Positions 22,251 through 33,457 of a DNA stretch of 64,000 nt are shown piece after piece (positions within the stretch are counted from its first letter, which is position 1; every line of letters begins with the position of its first letter). This DNA is from Actinernus sp. WN-2022. Its lineage: Eukaryota; Cnidaria; Anthozoa; Actiniaria; Actinernidae. The notes beneath the pieces were generated by a model. It did no database searches. It was not told where the DNA came from and saw only the letters and a program-made list of their open reading frames with translations. A program made the translations under genes and the position numbers. Location: assembly GCA_030867875.1 (NCBI GenBank), contig JAOWCC010000441.1, positions 405,442 through 469,441 on the forward strand. Reading direction: 5' to 3'.

Positions 22251-23432
22251 CAAGTCCCATCTAGATTTAAATAAGTCTGAGGCGGTATGACTTTGAAATG
22301 TTAAGTTTTTATACTAAAAAAAAATCAAAATGCCACTTCCAGGGTCACACAACAATGAAAACGGTAAGAACATGATACTTAATATTGGCCACTTCAGAAG
22401 TGAAACACAAGGACTGGGTTGAGTTGGTAAAGTTGATTTAATTATAATCTAATTAAGAAATGACAAGCATCCCTGCAATCCATACCTGTAAACGTCTCTT
22501 ATTTTTGAAAGCTCACCATATGGTAACAATGAAACATAACCAAAATTGGTAAACATATTAATTTTGATGTGATCTTTCTTGTGATGGAGTTCATTTCTTA
22601 ATTAGATTATAATTAAATTGACTTTGCAATCTCAACCCAGTCCTTCTTTCATTTCTAAAGTGGCCAATTAATTGATATTCTTACTTCCACTAGGCATGAG
22701 AAAAAAATACACCCAGACTTCATTGTACCTGTTGAAGAAACTACAGAAAGTACTCCAAAGGTTCCATCAGATTACCTGTACAACTACCACTGTGGAAAAC
22801 TTAAATTTGGTCTCATTCTATTGGAATTTAATGATGCAGTGCAAGAAGGTGATGGACAAAGACTTAATGATCTCTACAAGTTGTCGCTGTTACTTTACAA
22901 AAGTGGTGGACACTATAAGTATGCCTATGTTGTTCTTCTTTATCTTGTTAACATTTCTGCACTGTACACAGAATTTGGAGCTTTTCAGCTCAAATGGAAT
23001 CGCTTCTACAACAAATATGGTTTGCTTGGAAGAAGTATTTCCCTTGATCTAAAGAAAGAACAGCAAAATAAAATTTTGAAGAGTCTCTGGCGAGCACTTG
23101 GGCCAAACTTAAACCAGGACAATGCATCACGCGTGGCTAAGACATTGGAGCTGCTTGAACTGCTTATCCATTCAGTGGACAGTGACTGTGAATTATTAGA
23201 ACGACAGGGTAAAAGATCAGATGGTAACCCTGAGGAGCCTGTTCTACAGATCACTTCAGACTTAATGGAAATTAAAGCATTTCATTTAATGCCAGGAAGA
23301 GAGGGGCATCAGTCATTCCCTCAGTTTCCAAGCAGCCTGATCAAGCTAGATTACAGGGACCTTCACAAATGGATGACAGAGAAGATCCAGCTGTGGGGGT
23401 CAATACATGATAGAGTACATGTATCTCACTGA

Positions 23433-24060
23433 TCAGTGTCATTGGAAAGTTGTCAAGTTCTTGTTACTCTGCATAGACTGTAAAAAGAATACCAGCAACA
23501 GCCCTATTGTTCTTTGCGAATATGCCTTGCCATGGATCTGCCACATTATTCCTACTGTCGTTGGCTACTTTAAGCAATGTGTTCTGCTTGAAAATGACAT
23601 GCAGTGATGGTAGACTTTTCACAAACCACAGGCAAAAGCTCCTTTCTCTGCACTCTTCTTTATCGACTGTGCCAGGAATACTGTGTATAAATTTACAAAC
23701 CTAGGTTTGAATATTAATCTAGAATCTTGGGTTTTGCAATACTTTGCGAGTGATTTGCATTTTTTGTGTGAAATATAAGGTGTTGATTAGAAATATCACA
23801 CAAGATTTCAGCCAATGGGAATTTAGCTGAACATTTAGTTTGGTCATTGAATTCTCAAAGAACAATAGGGCTGTGGCAGGTATTTTTTTCTCTTCTCAGT
23901 CTCACCACTCCCCCCACAAATGCCTGGCTTTGTACACTAGCCACAATACAGAGTTTAGCTAACCTATGAAGATGTAAGTGAAATGTGTACATACCTGTAT
24001 GATTCAATTTTTCCACTGGTTTATTTTTTGGTATTTTCACATACATGTATTTTGTTCAAA
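23433..24060. other. no gene recognised
   Basis: Downstream of the DUF6589-type stop codon. The segment AACAGCCCTATTGTTCTTTG at about 23,495 recurs in inverted form at about 23,858-23,874 (AAAGAACAATAGGGCTGT), which could mark a small inverted-repeat element. No coding region. Confidence 0.4.
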
Positions 24061-24203
24061 ATTGAAGGGCTGTGTGCAATAAGGGTATAACAAGTGACTC
24101 CTGATTGTATTATAAATTCTCCTTCAAATACGTTGTTTTCTAAGGGAGAATTTAGAATGTGATCAGGAGTCACCTATGCCCTTGTTGCACACAGCCCTTC
24201 AAT
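24061..24203. mobile_element. 143 bp MITE, ATTGAAGGGCTGTGTGCAA ends
   Basis: The left arm ATTGAAGGGCTGTGTGCAA...GTGACTCCTGAT and the right arm ATCAGGAGTCAC...TTGCACACAGCCCTTCAAT are inverted copies over about 55 bp, leaving a short central loop. No coding capacity, and no clear target duplication. Confidence 0.85.
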
Positions 24204-24772
24204 TTTAACATGTTGGGTAATTAATAAGCTGGGTAATATGAATTTGTACAAAGAATTTGTAATATAACGTATAAGCACGGTCTGGGCAAAATTTGGCTGC
24301 TAAGTGACAGTTACTGTCAGACCAGTAACGGATTACAAAAGCCTTCCTTAATAGGGGCAAGGGTATCAAAAGATACGAATGTGTCACTAGCTTACCAAAC
24401 TTAGAATAAGCAACCACAATTTAATGATTGAAAAAGGCACAAGCCCATACATCACCCCAAAGAGAGGAAGTGCCGTTTTTGCACCTTGAGAAAAAAGATG
24501 AAAAGCATTTCCTTACACAATGTGACTTCTATGATGATTTAAAAAGTCTACGGTACTTGCTAAATACTTAAGAGAAAAGCATAATCTGCAGTTTCAAAAG
24601 CTAAATACATGTACAAAAAGGCAATTTATGCTTCTGATAGATCCTGCAAGAAAATTAATTACAACTATTTATAATTACATCCATGACTGATTCCAGAAAG
24701 GAAAAAGGGCACTACCTCAAATCAAAAAGAATTAGTATTACCAAATCAGCATTCAACAAGAGCAATTTATTA

Positions 24773-24882
24773 TAGCCTGCAAACAGGCTCTTGGGAGAGA
24801 GGAAGAGGGGTGAGGGAAGGAAGTCTTCCCTCCCACCTCTTCTCGCCCCCCCCCCCCCCCCCCCCCCCCCAGAGCCTGGCTA
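24773..24882. mobile_element. 110 bp MITE, same family, clipped right terminus
   Basis: Left end TAGCCTGCAAACAGGCTCTT. The right end reads AGAGCCTGGCTA, lacking about seven bases of the usual terminal hairpin. A perfect 9 bp duplication AATTTATTA flanks it (24,764-24,772 and 24,883-24,891). It contains a run of about 25 C. Confidence 0.9.
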
Positions 24883-24999
24883 AATTTATTATTATCTTTA
24901 AGTATTTCTTGTACAATAATGGGATGACACTGATGTACATATGTAAGCATAACCTTGCAAGGTGCCAATAAACACCTGTCTGTCAATACATGTATGTGC

Positions 25000-25475
25000 T
25001 AGCTCTTGGGGGAGGGGGGGGGGGGGGGAGGGGGCAGGGGTCAAGAGTACAATAACAATGACATCAGTACCCTAAAGTGAGAAGCAATGGCGAGTATTTC
25101 GAAAAGTACACTAGATAGTTACACTTTCGTCAAGATTTAGGCATTCTTTCGTTTTAAAAGACAAAATTATAGAGAAAGGCAATAAACGGTTTGCTAGATG
25201 GATCAGATATTCTTGCTTTACTTCCGACAGGTTATGGCAAGAGTTTAATTTTTCTATTACTGGTTCTTGTGAGCAAAGCCAAGAGAGGAATGGTGACTTC
25301 AGTCCTCATCATTTGTCCCTGAAACCATCATTGATGACCAAGTCGAAGCCATTAAGCACTCAGGATTAAAGCTTGTTCTATTTCAGATGTAACTGCAGAA
25401 GAACTCAAATCTGGTGTATTTCAGCTTATCTTCGGATCAGAGGTAGTTCTCAACAATGTTGACAACGTTATCGGT
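25000..25475 (+). pseudogene. decayed inverted copy of helicase exon 1
   Basis: Read on the plus strand this is a copy of the right end of the 13 kb element: part of the G-rich terminal repeat (AGCTCTTGGGGGAGG), the leader, and the first helicase exon up to about GACAACGTTATC. Recognisable parts include ATCTTGC.TTACTTCCGACAGG (Walker A region) and TGCAGAAGAACTCAAATCTGG. It has many frameshifts and is clearly older than the gene at 25,482-28,527. It abuts that gene's stop codon and points the opposite way. Confidence 0.85.
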
Positions 25476-25481
25476 TACACA

Positions 25482-28400
25482 TTATAATAAGTCATCTTCA
25501 ACATCAACAGAATAATCAGAATCAGATTCAAAATTGTAATGTTCCTGTGGTGAAGATAATTGTGTTGCTTCAAGTTCCCCTCTTCCAAACACTTCCACCA
25601 TAGCATCAATATTTTGAATGTCTTCAAAAATTTCATGAAATACTTCTAATATCTTCAAGGCATGTTGAATTGAAAACACTGGTAGATGTTCAGTGATGTC
25701 CTTCACAGTAAAAATTGTGTGGGCTTTTTCAACAAGGTTGCTCACCATTTGGTTGCCATAATCCAAAGAGGCATTCACATTTAACAGATTGAGCATGGGA
25801 AGTAGTGAATTACTAACCATTTCATGCAATGCACTCTGCAGGTCTTCTTTATCAGAGGGCGATACTGGTCTACTCATTGTTGGCTGCGCTGGCGAAGCCT
25901 CAACCAATGGGTCGACTTCAAACACAGGAGGCACTATGCTACATTCCCCACTTCCTTGACACTTGCATACTTTAGCACAGTTCTTACAGCAACCATGTCC
26001 TGGTTTTAATGACTCTATGTTTGAATCAAATGGTTTGTAGGCTGCAATCCTGTAGCAGTCAGTAGTTTTTACAAAGTCTTTCACATCTTGTTCACAAAGC
26101 CCAAGCTGTTGGCCATAATATACAATGATAACATCAGCAGGCATGTTATCCCGACCAGCACGCCCAGACTCTTGATGATAATCCAACATGTTGCATGGAG
26201 GTCCCCAGTGAATGATGTATCTGACATCTGGGAAGTTTACTCCCATACTAAGGGCAGCACTAGCAATTGCTAGTCTCTTCTTTCCATCACTCTTAAAGGA
26301 CTTAACAAGTCGTTCTTTGTACTTAGGCAGAGTGAAAGAATGGTATATGCCAATTATACAGTTTTCTGAAGACTGATTATCTTGAGGGACATATGCTTCC
26401 TTCCCCAGTTTCAACAAAATAAAATTAAAAAGTGCAGCAATGTCATTGAGAGTTCCATTGCAAAACATAATGGTTTTAGGTGTTTCTGCACGTTTGTCCT
26501 TGAGCACATTTATGAGCCATGAGATGTTATCATAAATCTGTTCTCTTTTGCATTTCATCACTGATATTCTTAAATTTTGCCTGTTGGGACTAAGAAACAA
26601 CGACAATGGCTTATTCAGGGCAAGTTCAGATATAATCGTCTTCTGTGTCTGTCTATCTGCAGTTCCAGTTAGTGCAAGCACTGGGGTTCCTGAAATTGTC
26701 ACAAAGAGTCATACTTGTATTACAGTTATCACTGACAGTTAAACCATAATTATTAGAGCTCCAACATTGATGTTGACATTTTAACATTTTCAGCCTCAGT
26801 CAAAACTGAGGGTAAATATCTAACTGAAATTAAGTTAAGAAATGTGTACAGTCGAACCTGTTATGGACACCTCTATAATAAAGACACCTCCTTAATATGA
26901 ACAGTTCTCTCAGTCCCAGCAAAATCCCCATACATTTTCTATTAACATACCTCTATGTTATGACACCTATTAAACAGACAATGGACACTAAAACTTGGCT
27001 GCAGAAAGGAATATCCATGTAAAGTTACCCTCTTTATTATGGACAATGTAATTCTGTAATGACCATTCTGTGTAAAACTTTTGAATAATCTTCTGAATAC
27101 AATGGCAGTCGGGTTCTTTGACTAGACTACACTGTCATGCTAGATTAGACTATATTTTCCCTATCTGATACATCATTTTTATTTCTTGACTAATCTGGAG
27201 CATGGGTCCTCGTTACAATATGTTTCAACTCCCTTATGTTTCTGGTACAGTATTGTATTAAAATTTATTTCGATAAAGCTAAAGAAAGTAAAGCAGAGGA
27301 ATTTGATAATTTGTGGTATGAAATACTGTACAATTATTGTAAATGGAACATTTAAAATGACATCATATAAGAGGCCTCTATAATATGGACATCTCTATAA
27401 TATGGACACTTGGCTCTGTCCCTTTGGTGTTCTTACTTATAATCAACTGTAGTTATATTACATGTACATGTACTTGATGTCATACTTATTTTTTTAAATT
27501 GAATCACATAATTCTATTTACTGCATGATTTGGTACATGCATACTTTTGTTTATATTTTGCCAATTAATAAATAGCATGCTTGCTGGCTATTCATGATTG
27601 CACTCTGAATCAGTAAATCAGCATATGACTTCACAAAAGCACCGAAAGTAGGGTAAAATACCTTTTTTGCAGAATGATCGCAACATGGAAAGCCTGGAGA
27701 ATGCTTCACGAAATGGTAACTTACTTTTGTCTTGGGACCTGTACATGTACAATGACACGTATTAAAGGCAATGGTTATATACAAATATATATATATGTAT
27801 ATTAAGCTAGCATGACATACATGTAAACAGCACTTTTTCTGAGGTACAACACAGACTTTTAATACCTGTAAACAGTATTTAAAAACATAAATATATACAC
27901 AAAGTGGCTATTAGTAGGACAGCCATACAATCTTGTAATTTCTATTGGATTAAAATTATTACTAGTAGTAGTGCTCGCACGAATGGAAATCAATATTTGG
28001 ATCGGTGTACACGTGTCATGTACTTCAATATATATCAGCGCGACGCTTAAACCTTACCTTTTTCCAGTCCATGTCTCAACGGTATGTGACTCGTCAATAA
28101 CAATTGCTACCAAATTGTCACTGATAACGTTGTCCACGTTGTTCAGCACGAGCTCGGCTGATCCGAAGATGAGCTGAAACACACCAGATTTGAGTTCTTC
28201 TGCTGTTACATCTGAAATAGAACAAGCTTCAATCCCGAGCGCTTTGGCTTCTTCAACTTGGTCATCGATGATGGCTTTCAGGGGACAAATTACGAGAACT
28301 GAAGTCGGCATTCCTCTCTCGGCTTTGCTCACAAGAACCAGTAATTGAAAAATTAAACTCTTGCCATAACCTGTCGGAAGTACAGCAAGAATATCTGATC

Positions 28401-28527
28401 CATCCAACAAACCGTTTATCGCCTTTCTCTGTTCGTCTTTTAAAACGAAAGAACGCCTAAATCTTGACGAAAGTGTATCCAATATACTTTTCAAAATACT
28501 CTCCCTTGAGCTTTCGCCGGTCGCCAT
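25482..28527 (-). CDS. RecQ-like DNA helicase of the 13 kb element
   Basis: Three exons: 28,527-28,058, 27,723-27,662 and 26,689-25,482, with GT-AG borders and matching phases, giving about 579 residues with no stop or frameshift. The ATG (MATGESSRESIL) lies 93 bp inside the right terminal repeat. Superfamily 2 motifs appear in order: LPTGYGKSLIF (I, Walker A), VIDESHTVETW (II, DESH instead of the usual DEAH), LALTGTAD (III), KTIMFCNG (IV), SAALSMGVNFPDVRYIIHWGPP (V) and YHQESGRAGRD (VI). A cysteine cluster CCKNCAKVCKCQGSGEC fits the RecQ zinc-binding region. No HRDC domain is visible; the tail ends in acidic DSDYSVDVEDDLL. RecQ enzymes unwind DNA 3' to 5'. Here it may help excision or gap repair of the transposon, which is an inference. 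The intact frame suggests a young or active copy. Confidence 0.9.
26849..27449. mobile_element. pogo/Tigger-like non-autonomous element in helicase intron 2
   Basis: The left end CAGTCGAACCTGTTATGGACACC, shown by its first bases CAGTCGAACC, and the diverged right end ATCAACTG are flanked by TA at 26,847-26,848 and 27,450-27,451. Inside, TATGGACACCTCTATAAT-like words recur at both ends. It resembles the TA-inserting element at 55,535-55,994. The right end is poorly preserved. Confidence 0.6.
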
Positions 28528-28619
28528 ATTGGATTATTGCTTCTTCTCACTTTAGGGTACTGACGTCATTGTCATTGTACTCTCGACCAATAGGAATTTG
28601 CGTCGATAAATTCAACGCA

Positions 28620-28762
28620 GGAATTCAAATTTGTATGGGATCCGTGCAGGCTCTCCCTCCCTTTTTCCCTCCTCCTCCCCTCCCCCCCTCCCCCCCTCTC
28701 ATTTTTTTCTTCTCCCTCTCTTCTTCTCCCCAAAGTGCCCCCAAGAGCCTGTTCGCAGGCTA
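28620..28762 (-). repeat. right terminal inverted repeat of the 13 kb element
   Basis: Reverse complement of 15,658-15,800, ending GTTCGCAGGCTA. Followed directly by TGATGGTAG (28,763-28,771), the right copy of the 9 bp target duplication. Confidence 0.9.
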
Positions 28763-28771
28763 TGATGGTAG

Positions 28772-29229
28772 TGCCGACTCAATGAAATGTATGTTCTATA
28801 TGACGCAGTGTCGATGTCACCGAAATGATAAACACGCATGATAAACACTCTGAAGCATCCTCTTCTTTCCGAAGCTGTACCATTTCCTCTGCTACGATGT
28901 CTCTCTGGTACAGATAGTCCGGCAGAGTACTTGAAATGTCAGGGAAACCCAAATTATGTTTTATGTTTTTAATTTGGCAAGTAAATTGTTAATAAAGTTA
29001 GTGCATCCATATGATGGTGAATTTAGGCTTTGAAGTCATTGATTTAAATATATATTTTCAGAAATAATTTCATTACAATTAGACTTTGATTCAGTGATTG
29101 TCAGAACCCCCTTGAAATGTTCAGTTACTAAATACACATGTATTTCTGTCGCCACTGTTAGTTTAATGAATATAAACTATATAAGACGATGCAATCAGTT
29201 CAAGGCAATGTAAATCTAAGAATAGCAAA
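28772..29229. other. no gene recognised
   Basis: Sequence outside the 13 kb element. No domain, tRNA or complete repeat was recognised. Confidence 0.4.
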
Positions 29230-29239
29230 AAACATTTGT

Positions 29240-29611
29240 CCGAGCTTTTCATTTGGCTGAGTCTGGATGGAAGTCTTTATGAAGTGCCCAGCGTTGAAAA
29301 CGTCTGGGCAACTTTTGCTTTGATGGCTCTTCCGACTTGTAGCGCTCCGTCGCCATTCGATTATCCTTCAAGCTCAGGTGGGAGTTGTGTTTTATGTCCA
29401 GCCCAGAGAACAGATCTCACACTTCCTGAGACCGCCAAGGAAGCTTATTTGTAATAAAAATGTCCTCGTAATCACTGTCACTTTGTGACTCTTTGGAGGA
29501 CATGTAGTCCATTGATAGCACATTGGCATATTTGTTTGTCTGGGCTTCCCTCAACTGGCCAGTTGATCTAGCAGCTCTTTTCCTTGCATTACGTTTCTTG
29601 AGATAAAACAA
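29240..29611 (-). pseudogene. conserved MSS-ES / LPWRS motif protein, 3' exon
   Basis: One minus-strand frame reads KYANVLSMDYMSSKESQSDSDYEDIFITNKLPWRSQEV, an in-frame TGA at 29,419-29,417, then DLFSGLDIKHNS...ERYKSEEPSKQKLPRRFQRWALHKDF and a normal stop. The MSSEES, LPWRS and LD.K blocks recur in many cnidarian predicted proteins of unknown function, usually near their C-terminus. The internal TGA probably replaced CGA (Arg). I recognise the motif order but know no function. Confidence 0.5.
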
Positions 29612-29639
29612 AAACGTATGTTAATGTAGAATAATTTAT

Positions 29640-31300
29640 AAATAACAACCTCAAAACTTTACAGTGTGTCCACTCTAACCGAAGTCACGGCTTCATTTTG
29701 GTAAAAAAAATCAGAGGGCGAGCTAGTTGAGAACAACGCCATACAAGTACGTGGTACAGGGTTTAGCGAGCTGATAATGGTAGATCGTAGGTTGCAAAGT
29801 TGCTCATCGCTGTGTTTCATATGTATTCTATGGTATAACTATTTGTAGACTCTAACCGTAGAAATATACTCAAAAGCCTTTGGTTAAGTAATATAGTTTC
29901 CACCGTTTTACGGAAAATGGTCAGATTTTGTCCATTTTGCCCATTTTTGCTCTTGATTTAGGTTCTAAATAGATTTAGGCATCGAAAATGTTGGAAATAG
30001 CGTATCAGAGCTTGTAAATTTCAAACTTTAATTGGGGGGGAGGGGGGACGCTACCAGACCCCCCTAGGAGCTAGCGCTGTCAGCGCTCGTTTGGCTTCTA
30101 CCTTCGTTTAGCTCGGGAAACGGTAAGTTTTTTCCCTGGATCTGCGCCTCGTTACATGTTTTAAATATGATCATTGGCCTTTATTAGTCATGCTCGATTG
30201 GTTGGAAAAAAAAAATTCAAAAATATTAAATGTTGTTTACTGTATGCGTACCCTCTTCCTTCTTTCGTATTGCCTCTGACGGCGCTTGTGTTTTTAAGTT
30301 GTTTTCTTCTTGTCTCTTTCAAAGCTTTAACACAGAGACGTGTAATACCTCTGGGTTGCCACTGGTGAAAAAAGTATTGCATATTTAAAAGAAGTTCTCA
30401 GTTTCTCTTTTCGAAAATAAATGCGATATTTTACTTTCGCATAGCCTCACTTGAAAACGTTGTCATGGCGTTAGTTCATAGTAAAATAGTACATTCAAGA
30501 CCGCTACGGATTATGGTCTTTGCGTTATTGCTATTGTTTGACCGTAATAAATTAATATTTAGTGCGTTGTGCATACGATACGTGCATACGTCACGGACAC
30601 AAAATAATGTGCCATTCTTGCTAACTTTGCAATTCAAATTTCCAGTGATCTCAAAATGCAATATGTACTCTGTATGTACTATCGCTGGCACAACCTTTAT
30701 TGAAATAGTCGTATACTACAGTAAACTATCGTAATTTGTTAAAAAGAGACAACCAAACACAAAACAAGACTATAAGCAGCGTAGCTAATACATCACAATT
30801 TTTTGTATTACTGTAAATAAAAACCAAGCATTGATCTTATGATAGCGGTAAGTTATCTCTGACTGAACCTCTAAGGGAATCGGGGTACCACCCTTTCGCA
30901 ACCCTCATCAGCTCAGCAGAGGTTTTGATATTCTCAGAGTCACGACGGCTATATATAGGGCAAATAATATGACATTATAATAAAGCTAATAGGCCCTTTA
31001 CAGGGTGAGTTGTAGGATATGAAATGTAGAAAGGGCAAACGAGACCAAAATAACCGTGAAATTATCAGAATTCTGCTATCCACAGATGGGCACATTTCAA
31101 ATAATAATAATAATTTCAATCAGCTCATCAGATATCTGCAATGAGGCTGTCTTCCTGTTTTTCAAAGCAAAGATTTAAGGACTGTCTGGTGAATATAAAG
31201 CATACTAGAATAGTTTGGCACCCATACAGGGTCATACACAGCTTTTTTCCATATGGTGGCGGGGGGGCAAACAAATGAAGGACAGATGCAGGGGGTCCGG
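29640..31300. other. no gene recognised
   Basis: AT-rich, with a few short open frames of 60-90 codons lacking motifs. The last 100 bp before 31,301 contain a run of G and no sign of a target duplication for the adjacent element. Confidence 0.4.
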
Positions 31301-31398
31301 TATGGAAGGCGAAATGGTGCAAAATTCAAGATCTCTAATTTGATCACATTCAAGGATCACGATCACATTCGACAACCACATTCACATTCACATTCACA
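31301..31398 (+). repeat. left terminal inverted repeat of the HECT element
   Basis: Starts TATGGAAGGCGAAATGGTGC and ends in several copies of CATTCA. It is the inverted copy of 37,385-37,477. Confidence 0.8.
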
Positions 31399-31970
31399 AT
31401 CAAAGGATTGAGCGGCTGTGGCGAGATAAATTTTGTGCTGTATGTCACATCTTTTATTATACTTTCCAAGCAATGGAAGAGTGTGGTGCATTGCAGCACA
31501 CCAATAAACTACACATGTATGTCTTGCATTTCATTTATTTGCCCAGAATAAACAATGCTCTTGATTCATTTGCTTCTGCATGGAATCAGCATCCCATTCG
31601 GACACAACATAATTGGACACCCCTCCAGATATGGACAAATGGTATGCTTGACATGAGGAACCATGCATTGTGTGGAATTTCAGAAATTGCGGACTCAAAC
31701 ATTACAGAGTTAGATAACCTTAAGTGGTATCGGTTTGACCCATATGCACCGAGGCCAGATGAGGATGGTCTATCAACTGTTGAATTGGATGATGTTGATT
31801 TAGACAATGAAGACGATGTCCTTGCTATTCAAGAAATAGCATTGATCCTCTTGCATATTCAAACAGTTTTGGAATTGATTTGTATATGGAGGTTCTTTCA
31901 CTTTTTACAACATAGTGGGTACCTCGATGATTTGAATGTTAAGGAACTGTTGTGCTTATTTTATTTTTGA
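31399..31970 (+). pseudogene. integrase-core (DDE) protein, C-terminal exon
   Basis: From an AG at 31,403 the plus strand reads RIERLWRDKFCAVCHIFYYTFQAMEECGAL, then LHFIYLPRINNALDSFASAWNQHPIRTQHNWTPLQIWTNGML. This is the end of the rve-type integrase core in a large family of cnidarian and fish proteins; the Glu of RIERLW is expected to be the third catalytic acid. The two upstream Asp motifs are absent because the left terminal repeat abuts this exon, so an internal deletion removed the rest. A frameshift follows ILAIQE near 31,838; the expected IDPLAYSNSFGIDLYMEVL continues in another frame. Confidence 0.7.
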
Positions 31971-33457
31971 AAGGATTCAGCAATTAAGTTATTATTTTCA
32001 AATCAACTAGGGGATTTGGACTGAGTCATGAAAATCTAATAAATATTCGACTTAGTAAATGTGGCTAGTATGGTTAACTTTGGCTGAATATCAGCGATGT
32101 TATAATGCCTCAAGAAAGTATTTTTCCCAGTACAAAGTCTCTTATTTTTTCATGGTGTCACTCCAAACCATAATGTTTCACTGTAAAATAAATAGGAGGG
32201 ACAAAGAAGTTTCAAAAGCTTACAATTCCTGTTAGTTTACCTGGAATGAGGAATTTTTACATGTTCCATTAACTCTCTTTCATAAAATTATTAGATTATT
32301 TTTTATTGGCACAGTCCAAGTCTTCCAATCGATGTTGTTAACAAGGGGCAAATAATACAACCTCAGATATTATCCTAAATGTAGCAGCCAGGGTTTGAAA
32401 CTGTTTTTTTCATTAGAGTAAAGGATTCAGTGCCAGTGTCACATATGTACTTTTACTAGTAATCAGTGCTGAAATGTTGCCCTGTTACAAACAAGAAAAC
32501 TGTACATGTAATATATTGTGAACCCTATTAAACTGTCAGTTTAATAGTTTGTTTTTATATTTCATATCAAATAACATTTTATTTTACTCATTGTAAAGCC
32601 GCTATATAAATTGTGATTATTATTATTATTATTATTATTAACATATCATTTAATTGAACAGGAACAAAACACCATACATATAAAACATTAACTAATGGCA
32701 CTATAAGTTTCAGCATTAAATTGTGCCATTTTTTTTAACACAACATGCACAAACTCTGAATATCTGTGATATTGCATTCACATTTCCCTTTTAGTCTTAT
32801 GGATTGTCAGGCTACCTGCAGGCAGACTACAGTGATAAATTCACTCCTTGTCAAACCCCCACATTTGCAATCCCATTGTAAGGGACGTCCCATGCTTTTG
32901 AAGGGGGTCAGTGTTGTTTTGCAAACATTAAGCACCAATCAGTGGCTTCCTCCAGGGATCAACCCAAGAGACCCATGAAATCACCCTGGGTACGAGTTCA
33001 GGTAAATGTTCAGCAACAGTTACCAAGCCTGAGGTGAATAATTATTGTTTTAGTATCCAGTTGAATATCAATAAAAGTATCGAGAAAAGATGGAAAACAT
33101 TGTTTACATTAATTTTAATTGAGTATGTGCCACTGTCGCTCCAATGATTGTCATAGGATATTATGGAATTCTCAATCAATCAACATGCGAAATTATTTAT
33201 ATTCACCTGGATATTAATTATACTAATGTCAAATATTACAGTCACACTGGTAAAATGCAATGCATATATACATTACTCACAGCGGGTCAACCTAGCCAAG
33301 AGAGAGAACTTGGTTTTAATTTTCACCTCCCCTCCCTCCAACAAAAAACAAGCCCTTAGAAAGAAAGGGGGTTCACAATCTAATACAAAAATTCCATTAT
33401 TTAGACTTGATGCTGTAAGTGTTGACATAGTAGCATTCCTGAAAGTGAGACTATTAT
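31971..33457. other. interior of the HECT element, no further gene recognised
   Basis: Includes a TTA/ATT microsatellite at about 32,614-32,640. An open frame near 32,766-32,978 has no recognisable motifs. Confidence 0.4.

Larger units (their letters stand above)
15930..23432 (+). pseudogene. DUF6589-type protein gene, candidate transposase
   Basis: ATG at 15,930 opens a 7-exon gene: 15,930 to about 17,332; about 18,107-18,340; about 19,269-19,534; 20,060-20,261; 20,888-21,113; 21,791-21,913; 22,694-23,432. Residues 20-100 form a ZAD-like C-x2-C...C-x2-C module (YCRCCHVSL...CKPCATKI). A conserved segment follows (SALAYRISSIIFHSGTSHQDIIRLNRMGVCMSP), then HHIPHPYT, IPFHGDQLFEERA, DRFEGLKPEFADWHAK, two C2H2-type fingers, and GRSISLDLKKEQQNK. 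This order is that of Pfam DUF6589 proteins of cnidarians. I infer that GDQL, DWH and DLxxE could hold acidic catalytic residues. A one-base deletion at about 16,767 (before IKGACG) breaks exon 1. The first finger has Pro where its first His should be. The FDN...HWVNHN exon seen in the second copy was not found here. So it is probably a recently broken copy. Confidence 0.7.
15658..28762. mobile_element. 13.1 kb TIR transposon carrying DUF6589-type and RecQ-like genes
   Basis: The ends are inverted copies of each other over 143 bp (15,658-15,800 and 28,620-28,762), differing mainly in the length of G or C runs. They begin TAGCCTGCGAACAGGCTC and are flanked by identical 9 bp direct repeats TGATGGTAG (15,649-15,657 and 28,763-28,771). 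This marks the 13,105 bp between as one insertion. Inside, a DUF6589-type gene starts 130 bp from the left repeat and a RecQ-like helicase gene starts 93 bp from the right repeat; they converge. Later insertions sit inside: three short TAG...CTA MITEs, a SINE, a MITE at 24,061, a pogo-like MITE at 26,849 and an inverted helicase fragment. The near-identity of the two long ends suggests a fairly recent insertion. I do not know a described superfamily with this gene pair. Confidence 0.85.

Noticed and set aside
31380..31410. CRISPR-like array of CATTCA repeats
   Set aside because: Six-base simple repeat at a transposon end in a eukaryotic genome; no spacers.
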